In this document: positions 47,801 to 59,377 of the stretch, piece by piece
Numbering within the stretch: position 1 is the stretch's first letter
Layout of the letters: each line of letters begins with the position of its first letter
Assembly: GCF_023343835.1 (NCBI RefSeq)
Contig: NC_064435.1
Location: forward strand, 37,906,603 to 37,970,602
Reading direction: 5' to 3'
DNA from: Lagopus muta
Taxonomy: Eukaryota; Chordata; Aves; Galliformes; Phasianidae
Length of the DNA: 64,000 nucleotides
Position numbers and translations under genes: made by a program
The notes under the pieces: generated by a model
What the model was told of the DNA's origin: nothing
What the model saw: only the letters and a program-made list of their open reading frames with translations
Database searches by the model: none

Positions 47801-50800
47801 AGTCCATTAGCATTTAGTGGGTATAAACGTAATTTTCTATCCAACAGGTAGCAATAACAAAATAATATCTGAAGTATATCTATATTATCCATTCCTTTCC
47901 ATACTTAACTAGTCAGAGAAGACCAAGAACACCCAAAGCTGCAGCACATGCAACGATCTGCCTATCAAACCTTTACCTACTGAACCCAAAGATGTTTTCA
48001 GGACTCTGGAGCTAAATGGCTAACACCTACAGGAGCACCAAGTCATACCCACCATGGGAGCAGAAAGCATCACAGCAGTCTTGCACTGTAGGATTACAGG
48101 AACCACAAGACTGTAAAACAAAGACACATCTGGACGTTCACCTGGGCCTGGCAGAAAGCCCAGAGCGACTGCTGGTTCAGTGCTCAGCTCTGAGCAAGAG
48201 ACCTCAGTGGAAAAAAGATACTCTGGAGGACCATAGTTGAAGGTTTCTCAGGCTACACATAAACTCCCTATCTCCAGCATTCTAGACTCTCACCTTCCTC
48301 ATCTCTTTACAGTATAGAGGCAACATCCAGCCTTCCCTTCTCCTAAATGAATTTCAGGTTTTAAATCTGTGGAAGAGGCTTAAAAATAAATAAAAAAAAA
48401 AAAAAACACACAACACCTAGAAAGACAGCAGTGGTTAGCAATGTTGTTTTCATGCAGCCTCTGTTGTACAACAGCACCATCCAGCTGTCAAACAAAAAAA
48501 TGAAGCAGTTCACCACCACGATCCAGATTTAGTTTTGTACCACAAAAAACTAAGTTAAAACTAGCAAACAAAACCCACAAAAAGTCTTCTCCTTCCCAAA
48601 TGAATTGCATTTGGTCCTTCATGTTTTGCTCCTGTGTTAGCGCAGAAGATTGTGTGCTTGCTTTAGTGAAGCAAGGAGTCCAACCCGATTTATTACTGCC
48701 CAGAAAGCCTGGCAGTCTACAACTTACCTCAGTGCTTGATGTGCAGAATATCAACTCTCAGACATGAAGAAAATACCATTACCTTTGGCTCACAACCAAA
48801 GACAGTTAACCACACTACAAAAATTAACCAAAAAATTGTTTCATAAATAACAGCTTATGTTTTTGCTGCCATAATTTACCACTCCACAGCCTCAGAAGTG
48901 AAACTAGGAACAATAACCTGAAGTGAATGGAAGAAAACAAAGACTCAAACTTCACTCATGGATTGAATTACATTATTGAATTATTTTTAGAACAAATCTG
49001 GGGAAGGAAGAAGTTTAATAAAGCACGTGCAATACACAACTGAATAAGCAACATCCCTCACAACAGATAACTGTTACCTGAATGCAATCTTAACGTCACT
49101 GCTTACACTGCTGCCACTTCATCAAAAAAGATCAGGCTTGCCATATAGCCTGAAAGTAACTTACCTTGTATGTCCACTGATGATCAGAAAGTCTAATAGT
49201 AGAGAATTGCTCTTGCATTACACATGCCTTAAGCTCACCCTGCAATCCCATATTTTTGCGTTGTGAAATAGCTCCAGCAGGGAATACATCTCTTCCTCTA
49301 ACTTTCTGAATTCAAGTCCTATTTCTTTAGACGCAGTATAGCAGATACCTCGAACTGCCACATGTCAACCATCCTTTAAGAGAAGGAAATGAGCAGAAAT
49401 CCCCCCAGAAAACATCAGCAGGAAAAAAAATGGAAATGTAAAAACCCACTAGGAGTATGGCTATTCTTACACTCACATCTGAAAGAAAGATTCTGGGTAA
49501 GTGAGACAGCTTCAAGAAACTTCAACTCATGCAAGAGAACAGATTTAAGTGCAAGTCCAGAGCCAGAGTGCAGCAAGAAGAAAACAGCAAGCACTAGATT
49601 AGTAACTAAAGCCATAAGAGCAAAGACACCATGCCTAAAGATACAGCAAAGGTACCAAATGACAAACTTGTGCCAAGTGGGAGAGAAGGTGCACTCAGAC
49701 AAGCAAAGCAGCAAGACTAGAAAAGTCCAGAGATGCAATAAAAGAAGACAGCCAGCTAGCCAAAATTCAGAGAGCAGGAAGATTAAATAAAAGTATGGCC
49801 AATGATGAAGTAGCACCAGTAAGCCTAACTAACAAAAGCAAGGAATTCTCCACTCACATGGAGAACACAGGATCTTCAGGAAGAAGAGCTGTATTAGAAA
49901 GTCATTGCAGGACTAGATCATTAGAGCAGAGAAAGAACAAAGTTACTAGAAAAATGCTGGAATTGGAACAGGCTAAAAATGTTCAAATTATTACACAGAA
50001 GAATTTGTGCCAAACTGGAAAAAACTCCTAAATAGGAGGGTATTGGAACAATTTAGACGCGGTGGGCAAGGGAGAGCCTTCGAATCTAGTATGGAAGCTT
50101 CTCCTCTGCTCCAAACAAAAATACAATCACTAACAGCAAAGTCTGAATTTTAAGTAGAGACAAAATAATCCAAAATAAAGAATCTCATGATCTTCACTGA
50201 AGAAGGTCTACTTCCCTTGCCAGGAACACACAAGAGAACTTATGACATGGTTTGGAGGCCAGACAGCTATTCTCAGAGAACTGCGCACTCAAGAGGCATA
50301 GAGTTACACTCTTTCCAGTAACAAAAAGGGCACGATCAACCCGCTTCAAAACTCAGGTATAAAAGGAGAGCAGCCAGAAAGACAGGAGGAAAAGTAGATC
50401 CCATTAGTTACTAGTCAGTCAAATGGCAAGAGGGAAGGTGAAAATAGCATAAAACTGCTACTAACATAGAAATAGGCCTTGAGTGGAAAGCAATGAGACA
50501 AGCCAGACAGAGGGAAAAACAGGAAGCTATGAAGTCTTTCCAAAACAGTCTAAATAGAGAGACAACACTTTTACACCATCCTCCAAGAGGTCAGCCAGAG
50601 TTCTGCCAACTTAATCGCAGTATGTCTTAAAAGGTTTTCACATGGAACTTGAGCTCATGACAGTGGTTTTTCCATTTTACCACAGGGTGTGAGGTAGCCA
50701 GCACATTAGAAAACACTGAAGGTAAAGAAAATAAGTGTTTCTAGACAGCAATCTGATTACTCTTAGTAGTTGCCCAGTTTAGATAAGGAATCAGTTTTAA

Positions 50801-51500
50801 GTAAGACTGGAGTAGCCTATTCAAACCGAGCTTTGTAGTCTTGTATGAGTAAGCATTTCCAAACCCAGGGCTTCAGCTGTCCAGAGTCTTAGATAGATGT
50901 ACTATAGTTAAACCTGCTATGTCACTCCAAGTGCATGTTTACATGCCTACAAAGTCCCCAACCCCCTCCAACAGCCAAGTATCTATTTACTATCCACCAA
51001 AGGTACTATTCAGCTGAGACTAGTTCAGTTCCATCTTCACCAACCTCTCTAACCTTGTACCAAGCAAAGCCTGGACATCTGATTTATAGCAACCTTCTGC
51101 TCACATCAATGAAGAGCTGTAATCTTACTGACAGCTTGCTGGAATTGGGATTTTAGTTCATGAATACTGTTATTTAAAGAAGGGACACTGAAAACAACAC
51201 ATGAAAACAGTGACAGGACTACCCATGATAAGCTTAGAATATTAGTCAGAATAGCTACATACAAGAGATTTTGCACATACTAGTCCTTTACTAGTCTTTC
51301 TAAACATACTCAGCCCTTAAAACTTACAACTATTAGAAAAGTTAGAACTTAGAATTGCAAATCTTGGAGTCTTTACTATTTCACAGCATGTTAGCTTCTA
51401 CTTCCAAGGTGTCTGGACAAGCTGTGTTGGTACCCAAGTCTTCTAGTGAGACACTAAACACCAATGAGGAAGAGCACAAATAGAACTAGTCCTATCTTAG
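44876..51500. other. Intergenic 3' of CHCHD7, purine-rich
   Basis: About 6.6 kb with no recognised exon apart from a possible CR1 tail near 46.7 kb. From about 49.3 to 50.6 kb the + strand is A/G-rich, which lowers stop density on both strands and gives overlapping 133-codon frames with no domain. Confidence 0.5.
46700..46756 (+). mobile_element. Very short CR1 3' tail
   Basis: 'ttggactctatgatccttgt' with 'gagtccctcccagttcaggat' and 'atctatgatcct' matches the CR1 terminus. Only the last 57 bases remain. Confidence 0.65.
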
Positions 51501-51531
51501 AAAGCTCACACTTCAAAATTTAGGAGCTTAC

Positions 51532-51537
51532 TTTAAT
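51532..51537 (-). terminator. CHCHD7: Candidate poly(A) signal of CHCHD7
   Basis: ATTAAA on the minus strand, about 105 bases after the CHCHD7 stop, with a TGTGAGC stretch about 30 bases further on. It is the common single-base variant of AATAAA; no better signal is seen close by. Confidence 0.4.
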
Positions 51538-51639
51538 CCAAGATATGGCAACAGTGAAGTCCAGTTTACAAGAGGGCAACCTGCTGCTGTTAAGTCTTCG
51601 TATGTACAGTGAAAACAGTAAAACAATGCAAGTTTGTAG

Positions 51640-51741
51640 TCAGTATGGCTTCTCTACCGATTCCAAGATTTTCTTTCTCTCTTCTGCTGAGGGCATCTCC
51701 GGTTTCACACCATTTCTTTTCCTTTGCATCATAATGTCATG
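51640..51741 (-). CDS. CHCHD7: CHCHD7 last coding exon
   Basis: 33 codons and TGA, acceptor tgttttcag. It encodes the basic [14 protein letters not shown] stretch and the family-typical end in KPY (human MPY). Confidence 0.97.
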   Translation of the reverse strand, partial: HDIMMQRKRNGVKPEMPSAEERKKILESVEKPY

Positions 51742-53296
51742 CTGAAAACAGAAGAAAGTAAGCATGAGAACACTGATTTCTCAAAAGTCTCTGCCCCTGA
51801 GCTCCCGCTGAATAAGATCCTTAAACTGAAGTACTCTTATACACAAGGAGCCAGATACTCTAGATCTGATTAGCTGACAACTAAACGTACTAGTATTTAA
51901 CTGAAGCTATCTGATAGCTCACCTTGCAGCTTCACATTACACCATTCCCATGACACAAACGACTATGCAATTGTCTGTAAACAGGTTTTTTTGAAGTTTA
52001 TACAAGTATTTAAAGGCATAAACTGAAAGACTATTACAGTGGCTAAAGACAGCAGAGAACAGTTGAACTGCATGGGATTGTATCACCCATATCCATGTTC
52101 ACAGAAGTGCCCAGTCCCTCAAGATCCTTTCCCACCACAATACATGAGGAAAAAAAAAAATAAAATGAAATCACCACCAAACAGTGAACTCTTCCTGAGC
52201 GTTATCTCAGATTGAAGCAAACATGAGCCTAAGCAACAAAAACAGATCAACTTGTCTTACCTCTCTTTACTTACTTTACTTGTCTCACTTTCTTTACGTG
52301 CATTTAAAAAAAAAAAAACTTACTGACAAAAATATCTGACTGACTTAGAGGGAAATACACTGCAAGAACACTGACTCACAATTTCAGAGAGTAAGTTTAA
52401 GTCTTCCGGCACCACATACTAAATATTTAGGAATCTAGCACCTTCATGCAGGCATAAGAGCAGCAGTAGCAAGCGGTACAGTCCAAAGAGTTCAGAAAAC
52501 ACCATCAGAAATAATATACTTGAAACAAGATAAGGAGTAAAATTTAGGAAAAAAAAATCTATGGTGCTTAAGGAAACCTGCTTACCCAGAATTTTCTGCA
52601 GTTTTTGTACTTCAAAAAATAATCAGTACACATATCCTTTTTATAGTTGTTGTCATCCATACATTTTCTAGAGGCATCTGTTTCCTTTAATAGGAAAAAC
52701 AAGCTTCAGAGCTGAGAGAAGTTACTGTACTCAGTGTCTAAAAATTCTAACAGGTCTCAGAGTATCTACGAAGATAGGAGACAGCTTCTCAGATGAATGA
52801 ACTATATCAAAGGGAACATCTACCAAAACAGATAATCAGTAATCCCCAAGCAATTACTTCATTTGGAGATTGTAACAAACATAGTATTCCTTAAATAGTA
52901 AGAAGAAAGTCCACAAAACAATTGTTTACAGAGATCCATGGTATAACCCAGAGAAGAATATTAAGATTATCCTTCAAGCTTGTCTAACTGGGATTTCAGA
53001 CTGGTTTTATGGACAGAACAATAAAGCAGTAAGTTGTGTTATTCCCATTTATAAGTAACTACAGACTTATTTCATATGTAATTTACTACACGTGTTTTTC
53101 AGTCTTTCCCATTTTCAGGCTCTAAGAAACATTCAGCGCATACTACTGATACAGGAGTGCTCCCAATAATGCAATTTCTAGAGGAATTATTTCTGCATTT
53201 TGACCTAGAAGCATACAAACAGAAATCCCAATTTGATCTTACCGCTATGCAAGGATTTCTGTCATGATCTCTAAGCTGCTGTGCATACTTGGGCAT
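51640..53296 (-). CDS. CHCHD7: CHCHD7, twin CX9C mitochondrial protein
   Basis: Small coiled-coil-helix-coiled-coil-helix protein. The family is imported into the mitochondrial intermembrane space and oxidised there by the MIA40 relay, and is linked to respiratory-chain assembly. Three coding exons on the minus strand (53296-53243, 52684-52586, 51741-51640) join in phase 0 to 84 residues plus TGA; the human protein has 85. The four diagnostic cysteines are Cys16, Cys26, Cys37 and Cys47, giving two perfect CX9C motifs. The conserved C-terminal block [20 protein letters not shown] is intact. The initiator at 53296 has A at -3. An in-frame GTG 9 bases upstream is not a start in animals. The gene is transcribed from the CpG island at 55.6 kb, head-to-head with presumed PLAG1, and converges on SDR16C5. 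Confidence 0.97.
52586..52684 (-). CDS. CHCHD7: CHCHD7 coding exon 2
   Basis: 33 codons, acceptor ctattaaag and donor TGG followed by gtaagc. It contains the other three cysteines of the twin CX9C fold and the conserved [12 protein letters not shown] segment. Confidence 0.97.
53243..53296 (-). CDS. CHCHD7: CHCHD7 coding exon 1
   Basis: 18 codons with 20 bases of 5' UTR before them (exon from 53316, acceptor tttctgtttctag). It reads [18 protein letters not shown], giving the first cysteine of helix 1. Donor GCG followed by gtaaga. Confidence 0.95.
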
Positions 53297-53316
53297 TCTA
53301 GACACTCGTACCCTGG

Positions 53317-55524
53317 CTAGAAACAGAAAAGAAATGAGTTAAGTATCACCTTTTAATAGTGACAGAGTACTAAGTTTGAATTTCAGCATCTAATGAATGA
53401 CTTCAGTAGTGCACACAAACAGGTTTTGTGGGTTGGTTTCTTCTTACAGCTTTTTTTGTTTGTATTTTTCAGTAAGCTTCTTTTACGAAATTCCAGAGCA
53501 CCAACAACAAGACAGCTCAGGCAAGTTAACTTATCACCAAGACTGCTTCCACCTAGATAAGTTCCTTCAGAATGACTGAAGGGAGCCACTCTTCTACTGG
53601 ACTACCACACTGAGAAAGCAAACATCTGGGAGAAACAGTTTTGTGGAAACTCTTCAAACCAATACACTTTAAAAACCTCAGCAAATACAGCAGGGGAACA
53701 GACCTGTCCCTACTCCTTAGCTCGACCACATCACGCATATGCACATGCACAGAAGTGCCCAGCCTCCTGCTGCACCAGACAATTAACAAAGAGAAATTAC
53801 TCCATTGTAAGGACGACCGGATTTCCCTATGCCATACAGGACAGCTTGAATCACATTTTTCAGCCGTTCACTAGTTTGAAACAGGCTCTAGGAACTGCAA
53901 GCTGAAGATATTTCAGTGCCAATAACCTACAGTAATCCAAGATGAGGACATCAAGAAGAGCAGCAGACCCTCACCTCCCTTACTGCTCCCCACGCATTGC
54001 CTTCAGCACAAATGTGGCCATGCAGGTATTTGTTCCAGATAGAACAGTTCTAAGCAGAAATACAAACTAACTTGATCAAATGCTTACTTGAGCCAATGCA
54101 AGCAGAAATACACAACTAAGAAAGAAACACCTTTGCAAAAAACTGAAGTACAGATATCCTTGTTCAACCTTACTTAGCCTAGAGACGCTGCTGCAGTTTG
54201 AGCTTAAGCTTCTTTCTGTTCACATTGGTGACTGAGAAGCACAGGTCTACAGAGAAAATCCACTTCTGCTTGATATCAATTAAAAAAACCCAAACACTCT
54301 AATGAACTCATGTAGTATTTTAGATGAAGGTTCTTGGTGAAGAAGGAAACTATTCCATGTGAACAAGCCTTAGATTTCCATTCCCTATGAAACTATATTC
54401 ACAAGGTACTTGAATTATTTCCTTACTCCACACAGCAGTGTCTGCTGTTTTAGAAAACAGCATCAGGAGCTTCAGCTTTCCCTAAAGAACTGCCCAAGGT
54501 TTGAGGTGCCTTAGCAAGCTAGGCAAATGCTAACTTTTGTGAGTGCAAAAGGATTTGAGTGAGAAACTTCTGACTGAAATGGAACCACATATATGTAGGA
54601 CAGCATCACCATCCCACTGTGAGCACTACCAAAGCAAGTACGTCTGAAAGTGTTTGGAGCCAGACTGACTTCAGCTTAGAACTCCTCTGAAGAATAACTG
54701 TTAGCCCCATACACACCGACATCACTGCTCGCTACCCAGACCGTTATCACCACGTTCGTTTTGACCACACCGCCGGAGCCCACCTCCGCACGGGGCAGCG
54801 GAGCGCACCGTATCCACTTCACAAGCACTCAGGTCGGGCTCCTCGGCACGTACGCCTCTCAACATCTCCAAAGCGCTCTCAGGCGAGAAGGGCAGGCGGG
54901 TCACACCGGAACGCCGCCTCTGCCCGAAGCGGCAGCCGGGCAGGAAGCCACCCCACACCGCCATCCCCTGCTATACGCGAGCTGCGGCCCCGAGCACAGC
55001 CACCGCCAGCAGCTCCTGCGCCGGGCTCTTACGTTCCAGCACACCGGCAGTCACGAGCCACGCCAGGCAGAAAGCCGCTTGTCGCCGCTGCTCCTTAACC
55101 CCGAGGCTCTGTCAGCCCATAAACCCACCGGCGTATTTCCCCACGGGCTCCGTGCTATTTTCTTAAACGCACGCGGCGCAGCTATTAAGCGGCAAGCCGC
55201 GGGGCGAAGCTCGCACACAAAGACCGCAGCCCTGATCGCCTTAACACCGGGCGGGAGGCTACAGGGAGCCGCAGGGCCGCGGGCCGGGCCGGCGCCGAGG
55301 GCGCGGGTGGCAGCGGGGCCCGAACGGCGGCAGGGCTGCAGGGCCGCAGCACGGCGCCCCGCTCCCCCCGCCCCGCGGACAGCCCCGGCCCCACCTGCCG
55401 CCGGAGCGCCGCGCCCGGCCCCACCGCTGTCCGTCCGGTCCCGGCGCCGCTCGGCCGTCGCCCGCGGAAACGAGCGAGCCACCGAGAACGGGCGGCGGGC
55501 GCCCGGCCCGCCGGCGGCACTCAC
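53317..55524 (-). other. CHCHD7: CHCHD7 intron 1
   Basis: Between the non-coding first exon and the first coding exon. From about 54.72 kb it enters the CpG island. A second donor-like site (GGAAC followed by gtaagagc, minus strand, near 55030) could serve an alternative 5' exon. Confidence 0.6.
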
Positions 55525-55660
55525 CTCCGTTCCCGGCCGCGTCCGCGGGAGCCCGAGGCGGGAGGGGAACGGCCCCGTCTCCAATTCGAAAGACGTCAGC
55601 GGCTCGGGCAGAGCGCTTAAGTACGGGCGCAGCCTACCCCGCTCCCGGCCTCGCGGCTCC
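55525..55660 (-). other. CHCHD7: Probable non-coding exon 1 of CHCHD7
   Basis: On the minus strand a strong donor (GGAG followed by gtgagtg) ends an exon at 55525 within the CpG island. Its 5' end is not visible; a start between about 55640 and 55720 is guessed from the position of the CCAAT box. CHCHD7 in mammals also begins with a non-coding exon. Confidence 0.5.
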
Positions 55661-55693
55661 CCCCGGCCCAGCGCCGCCGCCGCCCACGCCCCG

Positions 55694-55841
55694 GCGGCGC
55701 TGAGTGGCGGGGTCGGACGGCCAATGGCGGCGGCGGCGGGCCCGCCCCGGTCTTGAGCGGCGCCTCCTTCCACCAACGGGGCGGGCGGCGCGGGCCGCAG
55801 GCGCCGGCGGCGGGGCGCGGCCGCGGCGCTGAGTGACGGGG
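55694..55841. repeat. 19-bp direct repeat flanking CCAAT-(GGC)4
   Basis: GCGGCGCTGAGTGGCGGGG at 55694-55712 and the same with one change (A for G at base 14) at 55823-55841, exactly 129 bases apart. The CCAAT box and (GGC)4 (55721-55737) lie just after the first copy. Confidence 0.9.
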
Positions 55842-55879
55842 GGAGGCGTCCAACCCGCGGTGCGTGTGGGCGGCGGGCG

Positions 55880-56075
55880 GTGTGGGCGCGGCGTGTGCGG
55901 CAGGCTGGGCTGCACCGCAGCGCATACACTACAATGGCTGCTGGAAGGACGGGAAAGCAAACAATTTCCAGGCCCGCCGCGTCCAGCCCGAAATATGGGG
56001 AAAAAATTACAGAAAAATCGGAGAACACTGTAAAGGGTGGAAACGGGGCGCAGAGGGGATGCTGAGGCTCCCGCG
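55880..56075 (+). other. PLAG1: Candidate PLAG1 first exon (5' UTR)
   Basis: A near-consensus donor (CCGCG followed by gtgagtctg) follows at 56076 on the + strand, inside the island and about 350-400 bases from the CHCHD7 first exon. The start is a guess. Other donors downstream (57729, CTGAG followed by gtaatg) could define alternative first exons. PLAG1 is named from synteny alone, since its zinc-finger exons lie beyond the window. Confidence 0.35.
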
Positions 56076-57029
56076 GTGAGTCTGCTGCGGGTTTGGGGGG
56101 CAAGCGCCGGGGTTTAGCAGGGAAATATCAGGGTTATTTAAATTATGAAGGGGGAGGAGGAGAAGGAGGGGGGAGAGGAGCGAGGAGCGGCGAGCGGCGA
56201 GGAAAAGTTGGTGTTAATCATCCCCGCGTCCATCCTTCTCCCCCCGCCGCCCTCAGCCCCCACCGCCCCGCGCCGGACCCCCCCCCCCCCTCGCCCCGGA
56301 GGGGGGAAAAACAGGGAAGGGGAGGCGAGCGCTGCCCCCCGCCCTCCTCCCTCGGAGGGAGAAAGCGATGATTTTCGGCAAAACCTCTCTCAGGAGTTTC
56401 CTCCACTCCTCCCCTCCCTCCCCGCGGCGCTCTGGTGGTTCGCGAGAGAGCGGGCGAGGCAGCGCGCTGCCCGGGGCCGGCGGGAGGGAGGGAGGGAGGG
56501 CGCGGGGTGCCCGGCGCAGACCCCCGCCGGGGCCGGGGCCGGGGCAGGAGCGGGAGCCGCGCGGCCGCCCCCTCCCCTCCTCGCCCGAGCGGAGCCTGTG
56601 CTGCGAAGGCAGTGACAGCGGCGAGAGCGGCGAGAGGGAGCGGAAGACATTAGAGGCGGCGGTGCCGAAAAATGAGGGAAAAAATTAATATAAATTCGCC
56701 CCCCGCCTCAAAGCGGCCGAATTTCGCACAGAAATTTCCCCCGCGGACCCGGCTACCCGGAGGGGGTCCCCCGGCCCCGGCGGCCGCCGCTTTGGGGGGG
56801 ATCCGGAGCGACTTTGGGGCGCTCGCCCCCCCTTCCCCTCGGTTTTTTGGACAAAAGTGGGTTTTTTTTCCGGGGTAAAGCAACGAATTTGCCCGCTCTC
56901 CCCCTCCGGGTGGCCCGGGAGCCTTCCCCTGCCCCATCGGCGTGTGTTGGGAGCACAGTGCGGAGCCGAGGAGCGCCGAGCCGGGCTGCGCTGGGGAGGG
57001 GGATCGCTAACTGAAAGCAGGAGAGATCC

Positions 57030-57049
57030 GGAGAGAGAGAGAGAGAGAG
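57030..57049. repeat. (GA)n microsatellite
   Basis: A pure GA run of about ten units at the downstream edge of the CpG island. GA tracts near promoters can bind GAGA-type factors; here only the sequence is seen. Confidence 0.9.
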
Positions 57050-59343
57050 CAGGGACAGCTTGTTGTCAGTATCATAAACAACCAAAATGGAGGGAGAACT
57101 GAGGCATATAACAAAATAAAAATCAGAAAAAAATGCCAAAAAATACCTAAAAATCGGGGCTGCTCCTCCTTTTCCCCCTCGAGGTGACAGGATAAAACCC
57201 CGGGCTTCCCGAGGCCGTTTTCGGGTTTCAGGGAGCAAGGAGTTAATATTTATTATTTTTTTTTTTGTTGATGAATTCTTTGGGAAGGCAAAAGCCTCCT
57301 CTCACTCGCCACCGACAATGGGGAAACGTGAAAATCCCTTTCGGGAGGCAGAGGTAGGGGGAGATGGGAGTGCAGAAAGTGCACAACTTTGGGGCAATGC
57401 GCAGCGATCCCAGATAAGATAAATGCTGCATGTGCTGCTGGATAACTTCCCTTTTTAATGCTTTTCGGGTGTTTGGGGGGGAGTTTGGAGGTGGGGGCTC
57501 CTCTCCTTTTCTCTGCCTTCTTTTTCTGTCCTTTTTATTATTTTTTTTTTTTCGGACCGGAATGCAGTGCCTTTGTAGTGTCACTTTCCTGATCTAATTA
57601 GGATGTGTGAGGCAAAGTGTAAACCTTTCCGGTTTATGAAGTGCGTTTTCGTTGCCTTTCAATCTCGAGTTTTCCTGGTGGCTCCCTCCTCTCTTTAAAC
57701 TGGATCCTGCGGAGCGGTGTGGGGCTGAGGTAATGCTCCACGGGGAAGGCTCGGTGCTCCAGGCAGGCACCCCTCCTGCTCTGCCTGCTGCCCTGCCTGC
57801 CACGTCCCTTCACCTGTCTGCGTCCCACCAGGCGGGCGTTCTGCGCTCCCCTCGTTGTGTTTATGTGAAATGAGGATGCCTCATCTCGCCTCACGTTGAA
57901 GTTAATGCGAAAGTGCTGCTGATGTTGGTTCCACGTGGGATCAGGGCATTTTAAAGAGACAGCTTCTCTTTTCCTATGGTTCTCAGCGCCTCTGCCTATG
58001 GCAGGTGGGTGGTTCGTTGGTTGTTTTTTTTTTTAATGGAAAGGTATCAAATCAGCCCTGGTCTGAAAAATTAGCTGTAGATAACAGGGGGAAATGCTCA
58101 GATTCGTTCGGATCGAAGCCATTCTGTTGTGCGTCACGAGGTTTTTCTTGATGTGTTCATGAGAAGGCTGTGTTTTGGAGAGCTCTTTCTGGAGTGGGTG
58201 TTGCAGGAATGGAGGAGTCCCATGTTGTTACATTAAAACCTGACCTTGCTGTGCTACCTGTGAGCTCCCTGGGAGGAGACCCTCTGTGCGCAGTGCGGTT
58301 TCGTGGCTCTTTTGTAAGAGTTGCAAAGTGCATTATTTTTACTGTAAATAAGTTCAGTGTTACTGGGGACACTTGAGTTTGTTGAACAGCATTGCGGCCC
58401 TTGATGTGCGCTTAAACCTTCTGAGCAGTTCCAAAAGGTTTTGAGAATGGTGCAAATAACTGTAGGTTTTAATTGGCCAAACGAGGGGCTTTTTTTTATT
58501 ATTTTTTTTTACAAGTACACCTTGGCTGGGTAACAACATCACTTGGGAGAATCGCCTCTGGCTTTGTCTAAGAAAAGGAAAAATCATCCTAACCGAGGTC
58601 TAGTTTCATGGGATACGTCTGCATCTGTGTGTGCACGCGTACTTTTCGCATCCGTTTGGGCTGGTACGGTTTTTCACTTGATTTTTAACTTGAAAATGTT
58701 GAACTGTCACAGTGTGAAACGCTCTGCTTCTTTGGATGATCTCCTATGGATTGTGATTTTCAGGAAAACAAGCTGTTTTAAGAAAATTAGTCTCCTCTGA
58801 GCATGGCGATTCGATATCTTTGCGAGGAGTTACAGCGTTTCCTTTGCACGTGCTTTGTTTTTGCGGACTGTGTTTGCTTCCAGGTTAGAAATGGAACACA
58901 GGTATGGAGTTTTGGAGAGGGAAGATGGTGCACTCAGCTTGTAGGGAGGCTGCTGGAGCAAATGTTTGCTTTGAACCTCTGGAATTTGAATATCAGTTGT
59001 GGCAGCCCTTTGTGTTTGATAGCATGTGTTCGCAAATGGTCCGTACCTTCCCTGCAAGTGTGACCAAAGAGCTGTTGTACAGTGGCTGTTGACTGGGGCA
59101 GCCTTGTGGTTGGAGATTTTGGAAGAAAGCTCCAAGTTTTCCACTGAGTCACACTTGTGAAAATTAAATCACATCAGTTACTCCTAGGCTTGAAAAGGAG
59201 CTCATTAGGGAAGGAAGATTAATCAGTTTGTGTAAAGGAATGACACTGAACATATTTCCATAACTGTCTTTCGGGGGTGAGAGATCTTTTTTGTTGTTAG
59301 CGAGAATTCATGCTTCAAAATTCCTTCCCAAACCCCTTTTTTT

Positions 59344-59346
<3 letters not shown>

Positions 59347-59373
<27 letters not shown>
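59347..59373. repeat. Poly-T run, 27 bases
   Basis: Preceded by another T-rich stretch (59337-59344) and followed by a pyrimidine-rich segment ending tttttacag at 59399, so the whole reads like an exaggerated splice acceptor on the + strand. Confidence 0.92.

Positions 59374-59377
<4 letters not shown>

Larger units (their letters stand above)
54720..57020. promoter_or_regulatory. CpG island, CHCHD7/PLAG1 divergent promoter
   Basis: About 2.3 kb of very GC- and CpG-rich DNA, the largest island in the window. It covers the first exon of CHCHD7 on the minus strand. By conserved synteny (PLAG1 and CHCHD7 lie head-to-head in mammals) it also covers the start of PLAG1 on the + strand. Core elements include a CCAAT box at 55721-55725 joined to (GGC)4, an 18/19-matching direct repeat at 55694 and 55823, and many GC boxes. 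Long frames within it (up to 350 codons) are low-stop artefacts of the GC content. Confidence 0.85.

Noticed and set aside
49389-50031. 133-codon frames on both strands and a following 78-codon frame
   Set aside because: The region is purine-rich with few stops. The peptides are Lys/Ser/Gln-rich without a recognisable family, and no promoter or clear splice pair supports them.
53297-53305. CHCHD7 start at the in-frame GTG nine bases upstream
   Set aside because: GTG is not a normal animal start codon, and the ATG at 53296 aligns with the family N-terminus.
54761-56103. Long frames of 331 (+) and 350 (minus) codons in the CpG island
   Set aside because: They overlap each other on opposite strands, are Pro/Ala/Arg/Gly-rich low-complexity, and follow from the low stop-codon density of GC-rich DNA.
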